Assembly: GCA_032158295.1 (NCBI GenBank)
Contig: CM063247.1
Coordinates: 17,524,009-17,588,008 of the forward strand
Length of the DNA stretch: 64,000 bases
Direction: 5' to 3'
Origin: Pycnopodia helianthoides
Lineage: Eukaryota; Echinodermata; Asteroidea; Forcipulatida; Asteriidae
In this document: in pieces, positions 34,246-44,350 of the stretch
How positions within the stretch are numbered: position 1 is the first letter of the stretch
How the letters are laid out: each line of letters starts with the position of its first letter
Notes under the pieces: generated by a model
Told to the model about the DNA's origin: nothing
Database searches by the model: none
Seen by the model: the letters and a program-made list of their open reading frames with translations, nothing else
Program-made: the position numbers and the translations under genes

Positions 34246-34605
34246 GCTATGGTGCAAGATGCATTTGGCTGGTTAAGATGGGTCTCATGGTTGGTTGGAG
34301 GCAGAGTGATCCCTTCAGGATTTGGTCAGATGTGAAGCGATCCCTTCAGGATGGTGGCCTGGGACTCCAAAGAAACTGACGTGTTCCGGAGTGTCTCATG
34401 GGCTGTTGCAGACGGACCTCCGGATTGGTTCACTTCTTGCCCTTTGCCTTCTGAACTGTTCCCTTTTGTCTCAGGTGTCTGCCGTGTTGTACCCTGTAAT
34501 CATGGGGTCAATGAGGGTACCAGACAACACCAAGAAGTCACCAAACTTTTAGTAATTAAATATTTGATTGGCAGTTTCTCACGGACCTTCCAATTGGAAG
34601 ATGGG
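34246..34605. repeat. Duplicated ~360-bp block, copy 2
   Basis: Second copy of 33119-33480, about 1.13 kb downstream in direct orientation. Sequence following both copies also shows short shared pieces (GGACTTGGG / GGACTTTGGG), which suggests the original duplication was longer. Confidence 0.85.
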
Positions 34606-35603
34606 GGTGTTTTTTTGCAGGACTTTGGGACAGACCTCATGATTGGTCCGCAATGTAATGACATTGGAATGCTCTATTATAATACAATTATGTGATTACC
34701 CAAGTTTGCTGAATACAATTGAATAAGTATTTCATTAATAGCAGTGTTTTATGTTTTTATAGGACTTGAGAATGACCCTTAATCAAATGGTGGAGAAATA
34801 CTCATACTCAAAGTGCAAGGAATAAAATTAGTTAGCAATTTATCGTTCCTTCATCAAGTTAAATATACCAATTACTGAGATAATTGAATTAAATTGAAAT
34901 GAAGCTCAAAGGGAGGGGGAAATAGTCCACATTTATAAGGATATATTGTTAATGTTACTTTGTCTTCAACCAGGTTATTTTTTTAATTTTGGCCTTCTCT
35001 ATGTCCCCTTTATATTTTTTTCCTTTTATTATTGTGGTAACAAATTGATAATTGTTTAGTCATTGACTGAATAACAACATAAATATATACAACACAAGAA
35101 ATAAAATATAGTTATAGTGGTATAGTAGGCCTAAGTACAACCAATAATTTTCAAGCAATAACAAAATAAAGACAACAAGAAAACAAGAAACAAATAAACA
35201 AAAAAAAAAAAAGGGACAAAAAATAAGACCTCAAGCAAACAAACATATAAATCAAAAGATTAAGACACAAATACAGGAACAAAGATAATTATGAATTATT
35301 TTATCTTCTTCCGTATGTTTCAATTCAAATGTGTAGACATACAATTAAAAACTCAAGAAGAAAGAAATCAAGAAACAAACTAATACACAAATAAAAAAAA
35401 TCTAAAAATATAAAAAAAATACAGAAATACTGAAATACAAATAAAGAAGTTAAAAGAACATACACGTACACAAAGAAACACAGGGAAAACACAGAAAAAG
35501 TCAAAGGAATTGTAATGTACCGAGCACATGTCCCGTTCGATAAAGTCATTAATCGAACCACCCAATGGAATCGACAAATTGTGAATGAGATGAAATTCAC
35601 CTG
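34606..35603. other. PDE8 intron with A-rich tract
   Basis: From about 35040 to 35480 the + strand is extremely A-rich (AAATACA and CAAATAAA variants). This produces spurious Phe/Leu-rich frames on the minus strand. No gene is visible. Confidence 0.6.
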
Positions 35604-36535
35604 CGGTCGATTTCACGAAACGCTAAGACTTGTCTTATCTTGAGTTAGGACGAGTAACTCGTCCTAACTTGGGACGCATCCTAGGAACGATTTCACAAAA
35701 GATAGGAAGGGTTCGACGTGTCCTAATTACCTTGGAAACGGCCCGGAACCCGTCCTAACTTAGGACGGGTACGAGGGTTGTCCTAGCGGATGATTTTGCG
35801 TTATATTTGTACGTCAACGATACGTTGCTTGATATAATAATGGCGCTGCTACTGTTGGCTGACCATGAAGAGAGACGGGAGCTATACGAGAACGCCTCTT
35901 CCGTGGCAGACGGAATCCGTAAGATAGTCTGAACTAGACGAGGAAATCGTCCATAAATACAGATTTACGAGGCAGGGGATACTGACAGACAGGGTTGGTG
36001 GACAAATAAAACATGAAATACGGGCCAGGTGTACTGTGTAGGGCCAATGATTTTTCCGCTATCGCGGAAAATTGACAAACACGGCACTTTCTTTACATTT
36101 TTTCACCCAAATTACATTTTCTCCCTCCTTTTAATCAACAAATTTACACAAAACAGCTTACCTCAGCTCTATATAAACACACACATTGATTGTTCAATCA
36201 TAAAGGCCTAAAATCAACCGTAAACTGTAAAAAAAAATTCGCGCGAAAACAAAATGGCTGACGATCTGTTTTTTTTGTGATGTGCAATTTGAAGGTTCAG
36301 ACGGCCATTTCATTAGTGAAGCATTAGAGGAATCAAATAGCCGTTGCATTAGCAATTTCAACCTCGTCCGAAAACTTGTTTGTGGTTTTATATTATTTAC
36401 GCCTCATCCTGCTTAGGACGGGTTTTGTGAAATTGATCCTAGGATCGTTCTTAGCTAGGATCGAACTTACGGCTGGGACTCGTCCTAAATCCTAGGATCA
36501 ACCCTAAGTTAGGAAGGGTTTTGTGAAATCGACCC
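35604..36535 (+). mobile_element. Non-autonomous Harbinger-type DNA transposon
   Basis: The ends are GGTCGATTTCACGAAAC on the left and the complement of GGGTCGATTTCACAAAAC on the right. CTG is duplicated at 35601-35603 and 36536-36538. The subterminal regions are rich in GTCCTAA/TTAGGAC repeats in both orientations. A transposase N-terminal remnant lies inside (35840-36041). The DDE catalytic part is absent, so it depended on a relative for movement. Confidence 0.75.
35840..36041 (+). pseudogene. Harbinger transposase N-terminal remnant
   Basis: ATG at 35840 starts MALLLLADHEERRELYENAS and runs to a stop at 35932. A shifted frame from 35928 continues SELDEEIVHKYRFTRQGIL, then IKHEIRAR. The D-E-E/Q-x-x-x-x-Y-R-F-x-R-x-x-I-L pattern is the conserved N-terminal helix region of Harbinger/HARBI1-type transposases (established family pattern). 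One frameshift and loss of the DDE nuclease domain make it non-functional. Confidence 0.7.
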
Positions 36536-36842
36536 CTGGTTCGTGCTTTAGGACTAAACTTATGGGGGAACACTGTAAATTAATAAATGGCTTAATTACG
36601 AACGGCCCTGCAATTCTACCTAGGGCTATCTCTTTAAGCAACTTAGTCAAAACAATATCTGCCCGCTCTGAAGCTGAGCTTTGGCAACCGGAATTCCTAC
36701 CAAGTCGTGGTCTTGTGTAACCCAAATGAAAACCATTAGCAAAACCATCCGCTAATAAATGAGCGCTGCTCCTGTCGGGGCAACTGCGTAGCCAACTGTG
36801 AAGAGTGACAATATTAATTGGCGTTGGGGGGACGAAAATTTT
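36536..36842. other. Intronic flank, no gene seen
   Basis: Sequence between the Harbinger element and the dispersed repeat. The frames present are short, and I recognise nothing in them. Confidence 0.45.
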
Positions 36843-37390
36843 TATAAAGAACTATACTTGATGCCTCAACCTTTTTTAAAGCTTGCCTTTCAAAAAATGA
36901 TTCTCACTCGTCACGGAGAGAATCTTCATGACAAATTTGTATGCTTTTTGAACATTATAATTGCGTTCCGGTCCTATTATTTTCTATGCATGTCCATTAA
37001 TAAAACCTCTCTATATGATTCTTATATCGAATACCATCAAAATGTTTTTTGTGGCCACATGATCTCATCCTTTGGCTTGATTGCACAAGGCTGCATATGA
37101 TTTTACTCTTCCCTCTATAAACATCCCATAATATTCTCAAAGTCGTTACACCACTGCAAGCTTTTGTTCTGTCCACCGTTTTGGAGTCAAATTAATTTGA
37201 ACGCAACTGCATCATGTGTTGTATGAGTATGGTATCTTTCTACTTATTATGCGCCCAATACATGAAAAATGCGCTGTTTATATGTTGCTTTTCGACTTCC
37301 AAAAATGAAATAGCAGTAGCGAAAGTTAGAGGGTGACGTCACGTGCAAAGGTCTAGCCCCCCGAAAATTGTGGCTCTAGAACCGCGCCTG
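36843..37390. repeat. Dispersed ~550-bp repeat, copy 2
   Basis: Homologous to 297-846 in the same orientation, ending at GAACCGCGCCTG. It contains an exact TGACGTCA at 37334 that is mutated in copy 1. Confidence 0.7.
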
Positions 37391-37419
37391 GGGGAGACAC
37401 ACAGGGGAAGAAACTAGTC

Positions 37420-38513
37420 TCGGCAGCAACAGTTATACCCAAAGTTCTGTGTCAAGCAGAGCCCATGAACGCGATGGGCAAACCTCTTGACGGAGGCGGA
37501 ACTGTCTACGTAGCTTCACCAGCCAAACCCGGGAAACTGCGCAGCTAGGGTATGCACGGTCTCTGCATATTTAAGCATTTCCCAAAACGCAATTGGTGGC
37601 GAACCGAGTAACTGGCCATTTACGTATGAAACGCACTTGTCCATTGCGCAATTGACTGCAGTTTACGCGGTCACTGCGTCGATGCCTGGCGAAAAACAAC
37701 TTGACCAGGCTCAACCGCGATCGCGTCAGCGCTGAACCCGCATCTGGCCCAGACAATGCTACGACTGCATTATCACGGAACAGTAATGCCATATCGACAT
37801 ATTGGGATGCCCAAATCTTTTCCTTAACCGCCTGTGTTAAATGCATCCCCAATGTATGGGGCATAATTCTAGTACAGAAGATATCGGGGTAATAATAATA
37901 ATAATGTTCGGTTTTTTTATATAGCGCTTTACACACTCGAAGGGCGTCTCAAAGCGCTTCACACTTATTACCCCTTGGGTAGGCCTACTCAAATCAAAAT
38001 TCAGAACGGGGTTAATGTTATGGCCTGTGGGGCCAGCCCCGTAACTACAGCTGCAACGGAACTTGTACTAAAATTAGCTACATTAGTAGGCGTAAAAGTG
38101 GCAGTAGTAGAACCTATGTTACCAACTACCGGCCTGTTATTGATTAATGTATCAAAATTTGACATACCACCAATATCCACACTGGTAGCAGGCCTACCAT
38201 TCACATTGTCGCTACTGCCAGCAGCGACCGGAAAAGACGATGAAAATTCGTGCAACCCACTGCTGTAACCAGCCAAACCCGTCGAACTGTGAGCCGTCAT
38301 CTCATCTGAAGCCAAGTTGTGTGGCGCCTGCTGTGGCACCAACATCCCAGCGTCCGGTATGTCCTGCTGAGTCGCCACTGCTTCGGCGTCCAGTCCCGCT
38401 GCGGGCCCCAGAGGACTGCCCACAGACCCATTCGTTTGGGGGTTCTTTGGACGACCTTTTCCTCTGCCTCGGATTGGACTTGCCTGCTGCTGTAATCTGG
38501 CCGGGCAGTGCAT
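37420..38513 (-). pseudogene. Broken gag-like / transposon ORF with AT-hook-like motif
   Basis: On the minus strand an ATG at 38513 opens a 170-codon frame with an AT-hook-like GRGKGRPKNPQ and then a Ser/Thr/Ala-rich region ending ITLTPF at about 38001. A SINE/LINE tail (37890-37975) interrupts, and the frame continues with LGMHLTQAVKEKIWASQYVD, then MALLFR and, in other frames, RLRQEVCPSRSWALLDTELW near 37470. The K-x-K-I-W-x-x-x-[YF]-V-D block recalls a gag-like protein family found beside tyrosine-recombinase retroelements in marine invertebrates. That assignment is from memory and tentative. No RT lies nearby. Confidence 0.45.
37890..37975 (-). mobile_element. LINE/SINE 3' tail inserted in gag-like ORF
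   Basis: On the minus strand AAGCGCTTTGAGACGCCC, then GTGTAAAGCGCTATATAAAA and an ATT-rich end match the tail of the tRNA-Leu SINE at 26640-26729. It is a short 5'-truncated insertion. Confidence 0.75.
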
Positions 38514-39544
38514 ATGCGGGGCGGGGCATTAAAAAGCCTTACAATTTTCCCGGTGAAACGGAACCCCTGATCTCTCCCGAACATTCGAACGTAAAAACTT
38601 AATATCGAACCCAAAAAATTGATTTCTTGGTGTTGACATGGTTGGAAGTTGAACCGAAGTGAGGTTTCCTGCTCAAATACAGCATGCAGACGCTTTTGTT
38701 CTAGTAACTGGGTCCCTGGTAATTTGCAAAAAGGATCCCCAGATACGACCTGGAAAATGTGCAAGGTCAATTTGGCAAAGACCAACTGGACAGGATCCAG
38801 GTAGCCCACCTAACATAACAAACCCCTACCCCCTTGGGTTGCACCACAACAAGGCTGTGAGTGTCCATTAAATAATGTATTTTATCCGCCAGTGATCAAA
38901 TGATATAAATACAGAACTTTAGGAATACAGAAGTAACGTAAAAAATTAACAGATAGAAACTAAACAACTTGCATCAGTATACCCTTTAAAATTTTCATAC
39001 AAAGAAACCTGTGGATTGCTTAGGCCTTTGTCAGTTTGGTCAATGCAAGTAAAAATACCTTCATGTCATTAAAGGCCCTGTACACTACCTTTAAGCCAAA
39101 ATGCATCATTGCCAGGTGCATACTTCCTTCTCCCATTCTAAAACTCAACCCTGGCCGTGCAATTACCCTCAAGTCATGCTTCATATCGGGGCGTTGAAGA
39201 AAAGGGACAAGAAGGGTGTGGGCAGGAGACATTTCGACCCCACTAGACACCTTTTTTGCATGCACAAAATTGTATCATAAGACAAAACAACATTGGGTAC
39301 CATTTTAAACTGCCCTTACCAAACCTATGCTACAAAATTATGACCCCTGAGTTCCCCCTCCACTTACCACTTACCCCACATCACACTTGCAACATTTTAT
39401 TTGCACGAATTGCACCCACATAGCGAATGACCTGCAAAGCGCGGCATCCCAAAAAATAGCAACCATTAAAACAATTTTTTTTTTTTTTTTCATTTATTCG
39501 TTTCACATCACGTAAATTTGGTTCACACATCACATGCCCTCAAA
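38514..39544. other. PDE8 intron, no gene seen
   Basis: The TTAAAGGCCCTGTACACTAC motif at about 39069 resembles a MITE end, but no matching partner was found. A long T-run lies at about 39475-39490. Confidence 0.4.
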
Positions 39545-39830
39545 TTAGAACAAAAGTAACCTTAGGTGATCGATGATTTCTTTGCGCAGCTCCTAGATTA
39601 TGGAATAAGCTACCTGTGGATATTAGAAAGTCTCAATCATTAGAAGGCTGTAAATTAAAAGTAAAAACCTATTTGTCTTAAACATAGATTTAACTATATT
39701 ATGTTCATGCTTTGAATTGTATAGCTTTGTGCAGTGGCATAGCATCTAAGAGCTCTTGAAGCACAGTAGAATATATAAACATAGTTTCTGCGCTCTATAA
39801 ATGATTCATTATTATTTATTATTATTTTGC
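39545..39830 (+). pseudogene. LINE (CR1/L2 group) 3' fragment, + strand
   Basis: The + strand reads APRLWNKLPVDIRKSQSLEG, then CKLKVKTYLS and a stop at about 39680, which is the terminal region of CR1/L2-group ORF2. A 3' UTR ending TGCGCTCTATAAATGATTCATTATTATT follows, with the same tail type as the other LINE and SINE copies here. It is heavily 5'-truncated. Confidence 0.8.
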
Positions 39831-40164
39831 AACACATTAGATGCCACTGTATGGTTACAAAATGATACTATTCCAACATACTAATTAAAAGGGTCTAGTC
39901 CAATAAAAGGACCATTTTTAAAATGGGAACCATCCTGAAGTGTCCAGGTATGTCGTTCTAGGTATGAGTTTGGTAAAACAAATACCATAAAAAAATACCA
40001 TAAAAACATATTGAAAACACGCAACAACTTGTTATTAATGCCCAAAACATTTTAAATACTGTGAATTTGGTTTTGCATTTACTTGGTTTTCTGTCTGCTA
40101 ATCCTTTCATGCCAACCATTAAATGAATCAAATTTTTTAATTCTCCCTGCCAATAAATTTACAG
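39831..40164. other. PDE8 intron before exon
   Basis: No gene or repeat is recognised. The acceptor TTTACAG lies at 40158-40164. Confidence 0.5.
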
Positions 40165-40332
40165 CAAAGCACTGGCAGAAGTACTCCTGACTCCACCAGC
40201 CTTACTACACCTGAAAATCGTGCATTAATTCGACGAATGCTAATAAAGTGCGCTGATGTGTCAAATCCTACAAGGCCACTCGAAATGTGTATGGTGTGGG
40301 CCAGACGAATATCACAGGAGTACTTTGCACAA
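40165..40332 (+). CDS. PDE8: PDE8 coding exon: second metal ligand and PDE8-specific Tyr
   Basis: The 168-nt exon in phase 0 starts with a Ser/Thr-rich loop ([14 protein letters not shown]) and continues [20 protein letters not shown], then [20 protein letters not shown], then AQ. Asp in CADVSNP is the metal ligand equivalent to human PDE8A Asp726. Tyr in QEYFAQ aligns with PDE8A Tyr748, the residue linked to IBMX insensitivity; most other PDE families have Phe. This supports PDE8 over PDE1, PDE4 or PDE7. The donor GTGAGT at 40333 is strong. Confidence 0.95.
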
Positions 40333-40989
40333 GTGAGTATGAACATGATCATTGTTTTACTTTTAAAGCAGACACTATTGCTTGTAAATATATATACCAT
40401 TTTGCTTATTTTGGAATTTCAACTGAGTGGATGTTTTAATAACTAAAATTTCACGAGGGCCCAGATTATTAAATAATTGAAACATGTTTAGCACATTTCA
40501 TTAGAACATTTTAATTCATGAGTTCATTGGAAAAGTGTAGTTTTTTTGCAATTTTTTTAATCAAACAAGTATCAGTAGTATTATTAGTAATAGTAATATT
40601 TGTAGGGGTTTCATCATTACAAGTATAACTAAAACACCTTTAGTTCTTGTTCATAGTTTAGCTGTTTTGGTAGACAGGGCTATATATGAAACAGCTCTTG
40701 ATTTTGTTTAAGTTTTCAGCGCTTTCCGATCATTCATTCTGATCATCTTAGAATTGTTTATAGTTCAAATAACTCAAATATAATGTTTCAAATGTAAAGA
40801 AATAACTCCTGAACCTCAACAGATCTCTTTTGATCTTTGTTACATATTTTTACTCATTTGACATTTTGTGAACAGACTTGACACTATTTTGAGCTTTCCT
40901 TCCATTCCAAATTCAAGTTTCAAAGTGAACGATATTGTTTAGAAGTCTACAGTCAATGCAGAACAAATATGGATATGGTTTCTATATGA
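40333..40989. other. PDE8 intron, no gene seen
   Basis: AT-rich sequence without recognisable features. Confidence 0.5.
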
Positions 40990-41059
40990 AATCATCAGTG
41001 AGATGTACCCTTTTGGATCGTATAAATCATCAGTGAGATGTACCCTTTTGGATCGTATA
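40990..41059. repeat. 35-bp direct duplication
   Basis: AATCATCAGTGAGATGTACC followed by CTTTTGGATCGTATA occurs twice in perfect tandem, offset by 35 bp. The exact identity implies a recent local event. Confidence 0.9.
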
Positions 41060-41124
41060 GGTTGGATGATGTCATCTTACGTAAGCAGCCCTCTAGCAAC
41101 AGGTTTTAAATAGGTTTTAAATCA

Positions 41125-41227
41125 CCGAAGGCGAGGTCCTTGATCGCACGGCCACGGGCCGTGGCCGTGTGCCGTGCGATAAAGGACCTCGCCGAAGGCG
41201 AGGTCCTTTATCGCACGGCCACGGCCC
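41125..41227. repeat. GC-rich three-arm palindrome cluster
   Basis: Arm A (GGCGAGGTCCTTGATCGCAC then GGCCACGG) is followed by its reverse complement and then by arm A again (GGCGAGGTCCTTTATCGCAC then GGCCACGG). The centre GGCCACGGGCCGTGGCC is itself palindromic. The block is markedly GC-rich against an AT-rich background, and AGGTTTTAAA occurs on both flanks (about 41101, 41111 and 41231), which suggests insertion of a foldback element. Confidence 0.8.
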
Positions 41228-41690
41228 TGCAAGGTTTTAAACGGCCGGTTAAGACCAAGTCACTACTCTTTTATTCCCATTCATAAATGCCCTTTTTGTT
41301 AAAAAGCGTAATATTGTTGGAAAAATCTCAACTTTTCTGTTAACTTTCATTTCCTGTCACGTCCTCGAGCCCTGTTTCGCGAAGGATATACATGCCACGC
41401 TCAACAGTTGTGCGTACGCGCGCGTCATAACACTAACATGTGATTGAATACCAATATGTGTTGATTGCGTTTCGCGTAAATTAGCGCCTGCGTGTAACCT
41501 TGCACGCCACAGGTGTGTTTAAACACTTCTAGCCGTGTCTATATCATCCGTTTAAACACCCCCACGTGACACGCTCTCCACCAATCAGAATGGATAAACT
41601 GTCCCAGGTATTTATGAATGTTGATTATAATACGAGTCTACCAATATGTTATTATCTGCTTGCCACTAAGCAGAATCAAGAAATTGTCAT
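41228..41690. other. PDE8 intron, no gene seen
   Basis: Contains scattered CG-rich bits (GTGCGTACGCGCGCGTC near 41410) and no gene. Confidence 0.45.
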
Positions 41691-41890
41691 TGAGTTTTTC
41701 ATCATACTGCTCATTTTTCATGAATGAAATGTTCATGAAAAATTCATCAACCAATTGTCTCATTTGTTGTTCAAGGACATTCATGAACTCTTCATGAACA
41801 TCATGAAGAACTTTGATGGCCAGTTCATGAACGGATGTCAATGAACAATCATGAACTATTCATGGATATTCATGAACATTCCATGATCAT
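41691..41890. repeat. CATGAA/TTCATGA-rich cluster
   Basis: TTCATGAA, TCATGAAC and ATTCATGA motifs occur more than ten times in 200 bp in both orientations. Many are palindromic or overlap. A 67-codon minus-strand frame covers part of it, but its repetitive Met/His/Glu/Phe composition follows from the motif. Confidence 0.6.
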
Positions 41891-42409
41891 TTCGCCTGGG
41901 ATACACGTGCATTGTCCACGTGGCTGTACAGGTACCACATATGTGTACATGTGTTCTTTATCGTGCATCGTCAATGAGGGTCAACTTAAACATGCACCTT
42001 TTTCGACCTGATGTTAAGGTCAAAATATTGCCATCTCAGTGCAAAAGTTTGAGCAGGCTTAACGTTCTACACCTTGATACAGAAAATAAACTAAAATAAA
42101 CGGTCATACGATTTTGTCGTTAACTTGTGAAATGTTGCCCCAGTCTTGAAAACTATGAACATCACAGCTTTTAAATTCATTGAAATACAGCAAATAGCAA
42201 ATGGTCACTTTTAAACTTTAAAAACCTTGTAATTTGACACCTGATGACGTCATCGTGACGTCATGAAAACTGTGCCGTCTTCATATTGTGGTTCAATTGT
42301 CCGATGAGTTTCAAGGTTCAATTCAGTTTCAATCTTGAGTTGTGTTGTAGAGAAGAGTTGACGTGGAAGAAGAAGAAGATGGAGAAGAAAAACAAAAAAC
42401 AGAACAAAA
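41891..42409. repeat. Class-c repeat block start, two CRE palindromes
   Basis: From about 42220 the sequence matches other class-c blocks: TTTGACACCTGATGACGTCA, then TCGTGACGTCATG, GTGGTTCAATTGTCCGATGA, TTTCAATCTTGAGTTGTG. TGACGTCA is exact at 42244 and 42256. The earlier part has nothing recognisable. Confidence 0.55.
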
Positions 42410-43270
42410 CTAGAGATTCAGTTTTTGTATAATCACAAAAACTAGGTGTTCGGGTATCAATGGGGTCAGTGTTGTGCTAATGTGTAAACTATTAAATTAA
42501 ATCGATGAAAAGTATGTTGATAGCTTTTGAAATTTCACAGAAAGTAAAGTTTAGATCTATTACATTTATACCTCTAGTTACACAGGAAATAAATGCTAAG
42601 GTTACTACTTAACTTGCGGTTTCAACCGGAAGACAGGATTAATTGAGGTCACACACTGTGTAGCATTTGTTTATTTTTGGAAGACCTCTCTGATGATGTA
42701 AATGTTGTAAAAATCCAATGCACGGTTCGTGAGTTATGATTTGTTCAATTATTAAACTTTATTTAATTTAATTCAATGCGGTGTCTTCTACATTTTGGGA
42801 AGTGTGTCTTTTTTGGCAGACAAAAATGCTCACATTTGGATTAGACTAACAGCCAATAGAGCCTTGCTGTATTCACAGCCTAATGACAAATCAGGCTAAT
42901 GGACTTTGGACATTGTGATCAGTAGGGCGGAACAGCCCGCCACAGTGCTTTTGCGTTATACAGTTTAAACGCGGGTAACCACATACGTGGGCTTCAACTT
43001 CCGGTTTCAACTGGAAGAAAGGGTCAAATGGGGTGACAGTCTGTGCAGCGTCTGTCAAGCTTTGGATTACATTCTCGATGATGTATAGATTACAAAAAAC
43101 AATGTCTGGTTCAGGAGTTATGATTATTTAATATTCTAAACTTAGATTTAAATAGAACTGAGTTTGTAACGAACAAACACTGGGGTTTCGGCTTTATTGT
43201 AGGCCTAAGTGTTGAATTTATGTAATAATTAATTTGACACCTGATGACGTCACGGTGACGAAAACTTGTT
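42410..43270 (-). mobile_element. HINE/Helitron-like element E (class-c repeats)
   Basis: In minus orientation the 3' end is CTAG at 42410-42413, followed by T, with an AGTTTTTGT/ACAAAAACT hairpin at 42420-42443. To the right lie two class-c units with GGTTTCAACCGGAAGACAGG (about 42618) and ACTTCCGGTTTCAACTGGAA (about 43001), separated by a GGGCGGAACAGCCCGCC hairpin near 42924. The inner boundary is uncertain because the block continues into related sequence. Confidence 0.55.
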
Positions 43271-44193
43271 TTTCATAGTAAGATATTATAACCTACAATA
43301 TGATATATGATTTGTCCCCATGCATTGCCTTCAAACAAAAACCCTGAAAATTCAAAATTGTCATCTTTAAAATTAGGTGAAGATTTATTTAGCACACGTT
43401 GACAGAAGGCGCTATAGAGGGTGGTGACGTAATGATTATTAGTAACTGAAAGCATATGGGAAAAGGGCCAACAAAATATTATAATAAATTTAAAAATAAA
43501 AATAAAAAGTTACATGTGCCGTTAGTGTGTTCAAATACTGCCTTCTGGACACAAGAATTACAGTCTGTAATTCTTGTTCCTGAGAATTGTTTCACACGAG
43601 TAGAAATAGGTGTCTATAGGGTTGTGGTGAACGAAAGATGCTAAATAATTGATAACCCTTTGGGCGCTGAGAAATCGTAGAAATATAAATGGTCAGCTTG
43701 TATAGCACCCTCTTGTGTTTCCTTATTTCCACGCTTCCTGAGATCAAGAGGGCGCTATATCTTGCCATCGTTAGATAAATCATGAATGGAAGGATCAAAG
43801 GTCAGAACGATATCGCGTTGCACTGACGGGCTATAAAATATCGCTATACATTGCTGTGTAGCAGGACCGTATTGTATGTATACAGTGTCTTTTACGGAAG
43901 ATCACGCACGGAGAAATTGTACAATTCTTTCAAAAATACGTTTTTAAATCGATAATATCGTCAAGAAAGAAACAAAAAACACTCAAAACAACTGCTTCTT
44001 GATCTAAGTTAGGGCACAGGCTTTCATTTGATGTATTGTTTGTGTCTTGTAAAGGCTGTAATTCCTGAGATCGAACGCGTACAAAATTTCATGTGTAAAT
44101 GCTTTGAGAGTTTTCGGATAAAGTATGTCTGTATAAAGGTCATTATGTTTACCAATTTTGAAAAGATTCTCTTAAACTTTGCCACAGACATCT
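43271..44193. repeat. Class-c-associated sequence up to LINE insertion point
   Basis: The end of this stretch (TACCAATTTTGAAAAGATTC, then TTGCCACAGACATCT at 44179) is homologous to 23634-23685 and is continued on the far side of the LINE at 49382. The 62-72-codon frames here are not supported. Confidence 0.5.
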
Positions 44194-44350
44194 TTTCTTT
44201 CTTTTTTTCCTCTGGAGGAGGAATTTTGTTCAAGCTACTTTAATGTACAAAGCTACACAAACTACTGGTAAAACCAACTACCTTTAGAACGATACGTAAA
44301 GAAAAATGGCAAATGGCAAAAAACAGGAAATTTTATGAAGTGCATGGCAT

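Noticed and set aside
35325..35616. Phe/Leu-rich transmembrane-like frames on the minus strand
   Set aside because: They are produced by the A-rich tract on the + strand.
38297..38809. 170-codon minus-strand frame overlapping the gag-like ORF
   Set aside because: It is a shadow of the AT-hook-containing frame. Composition is unremarkable and there is no family match.
39069..39300. TTAAAGG-type MITE
   Set aside because: The left motif is suggestive, but no inverted partner lies within several hundred bases.
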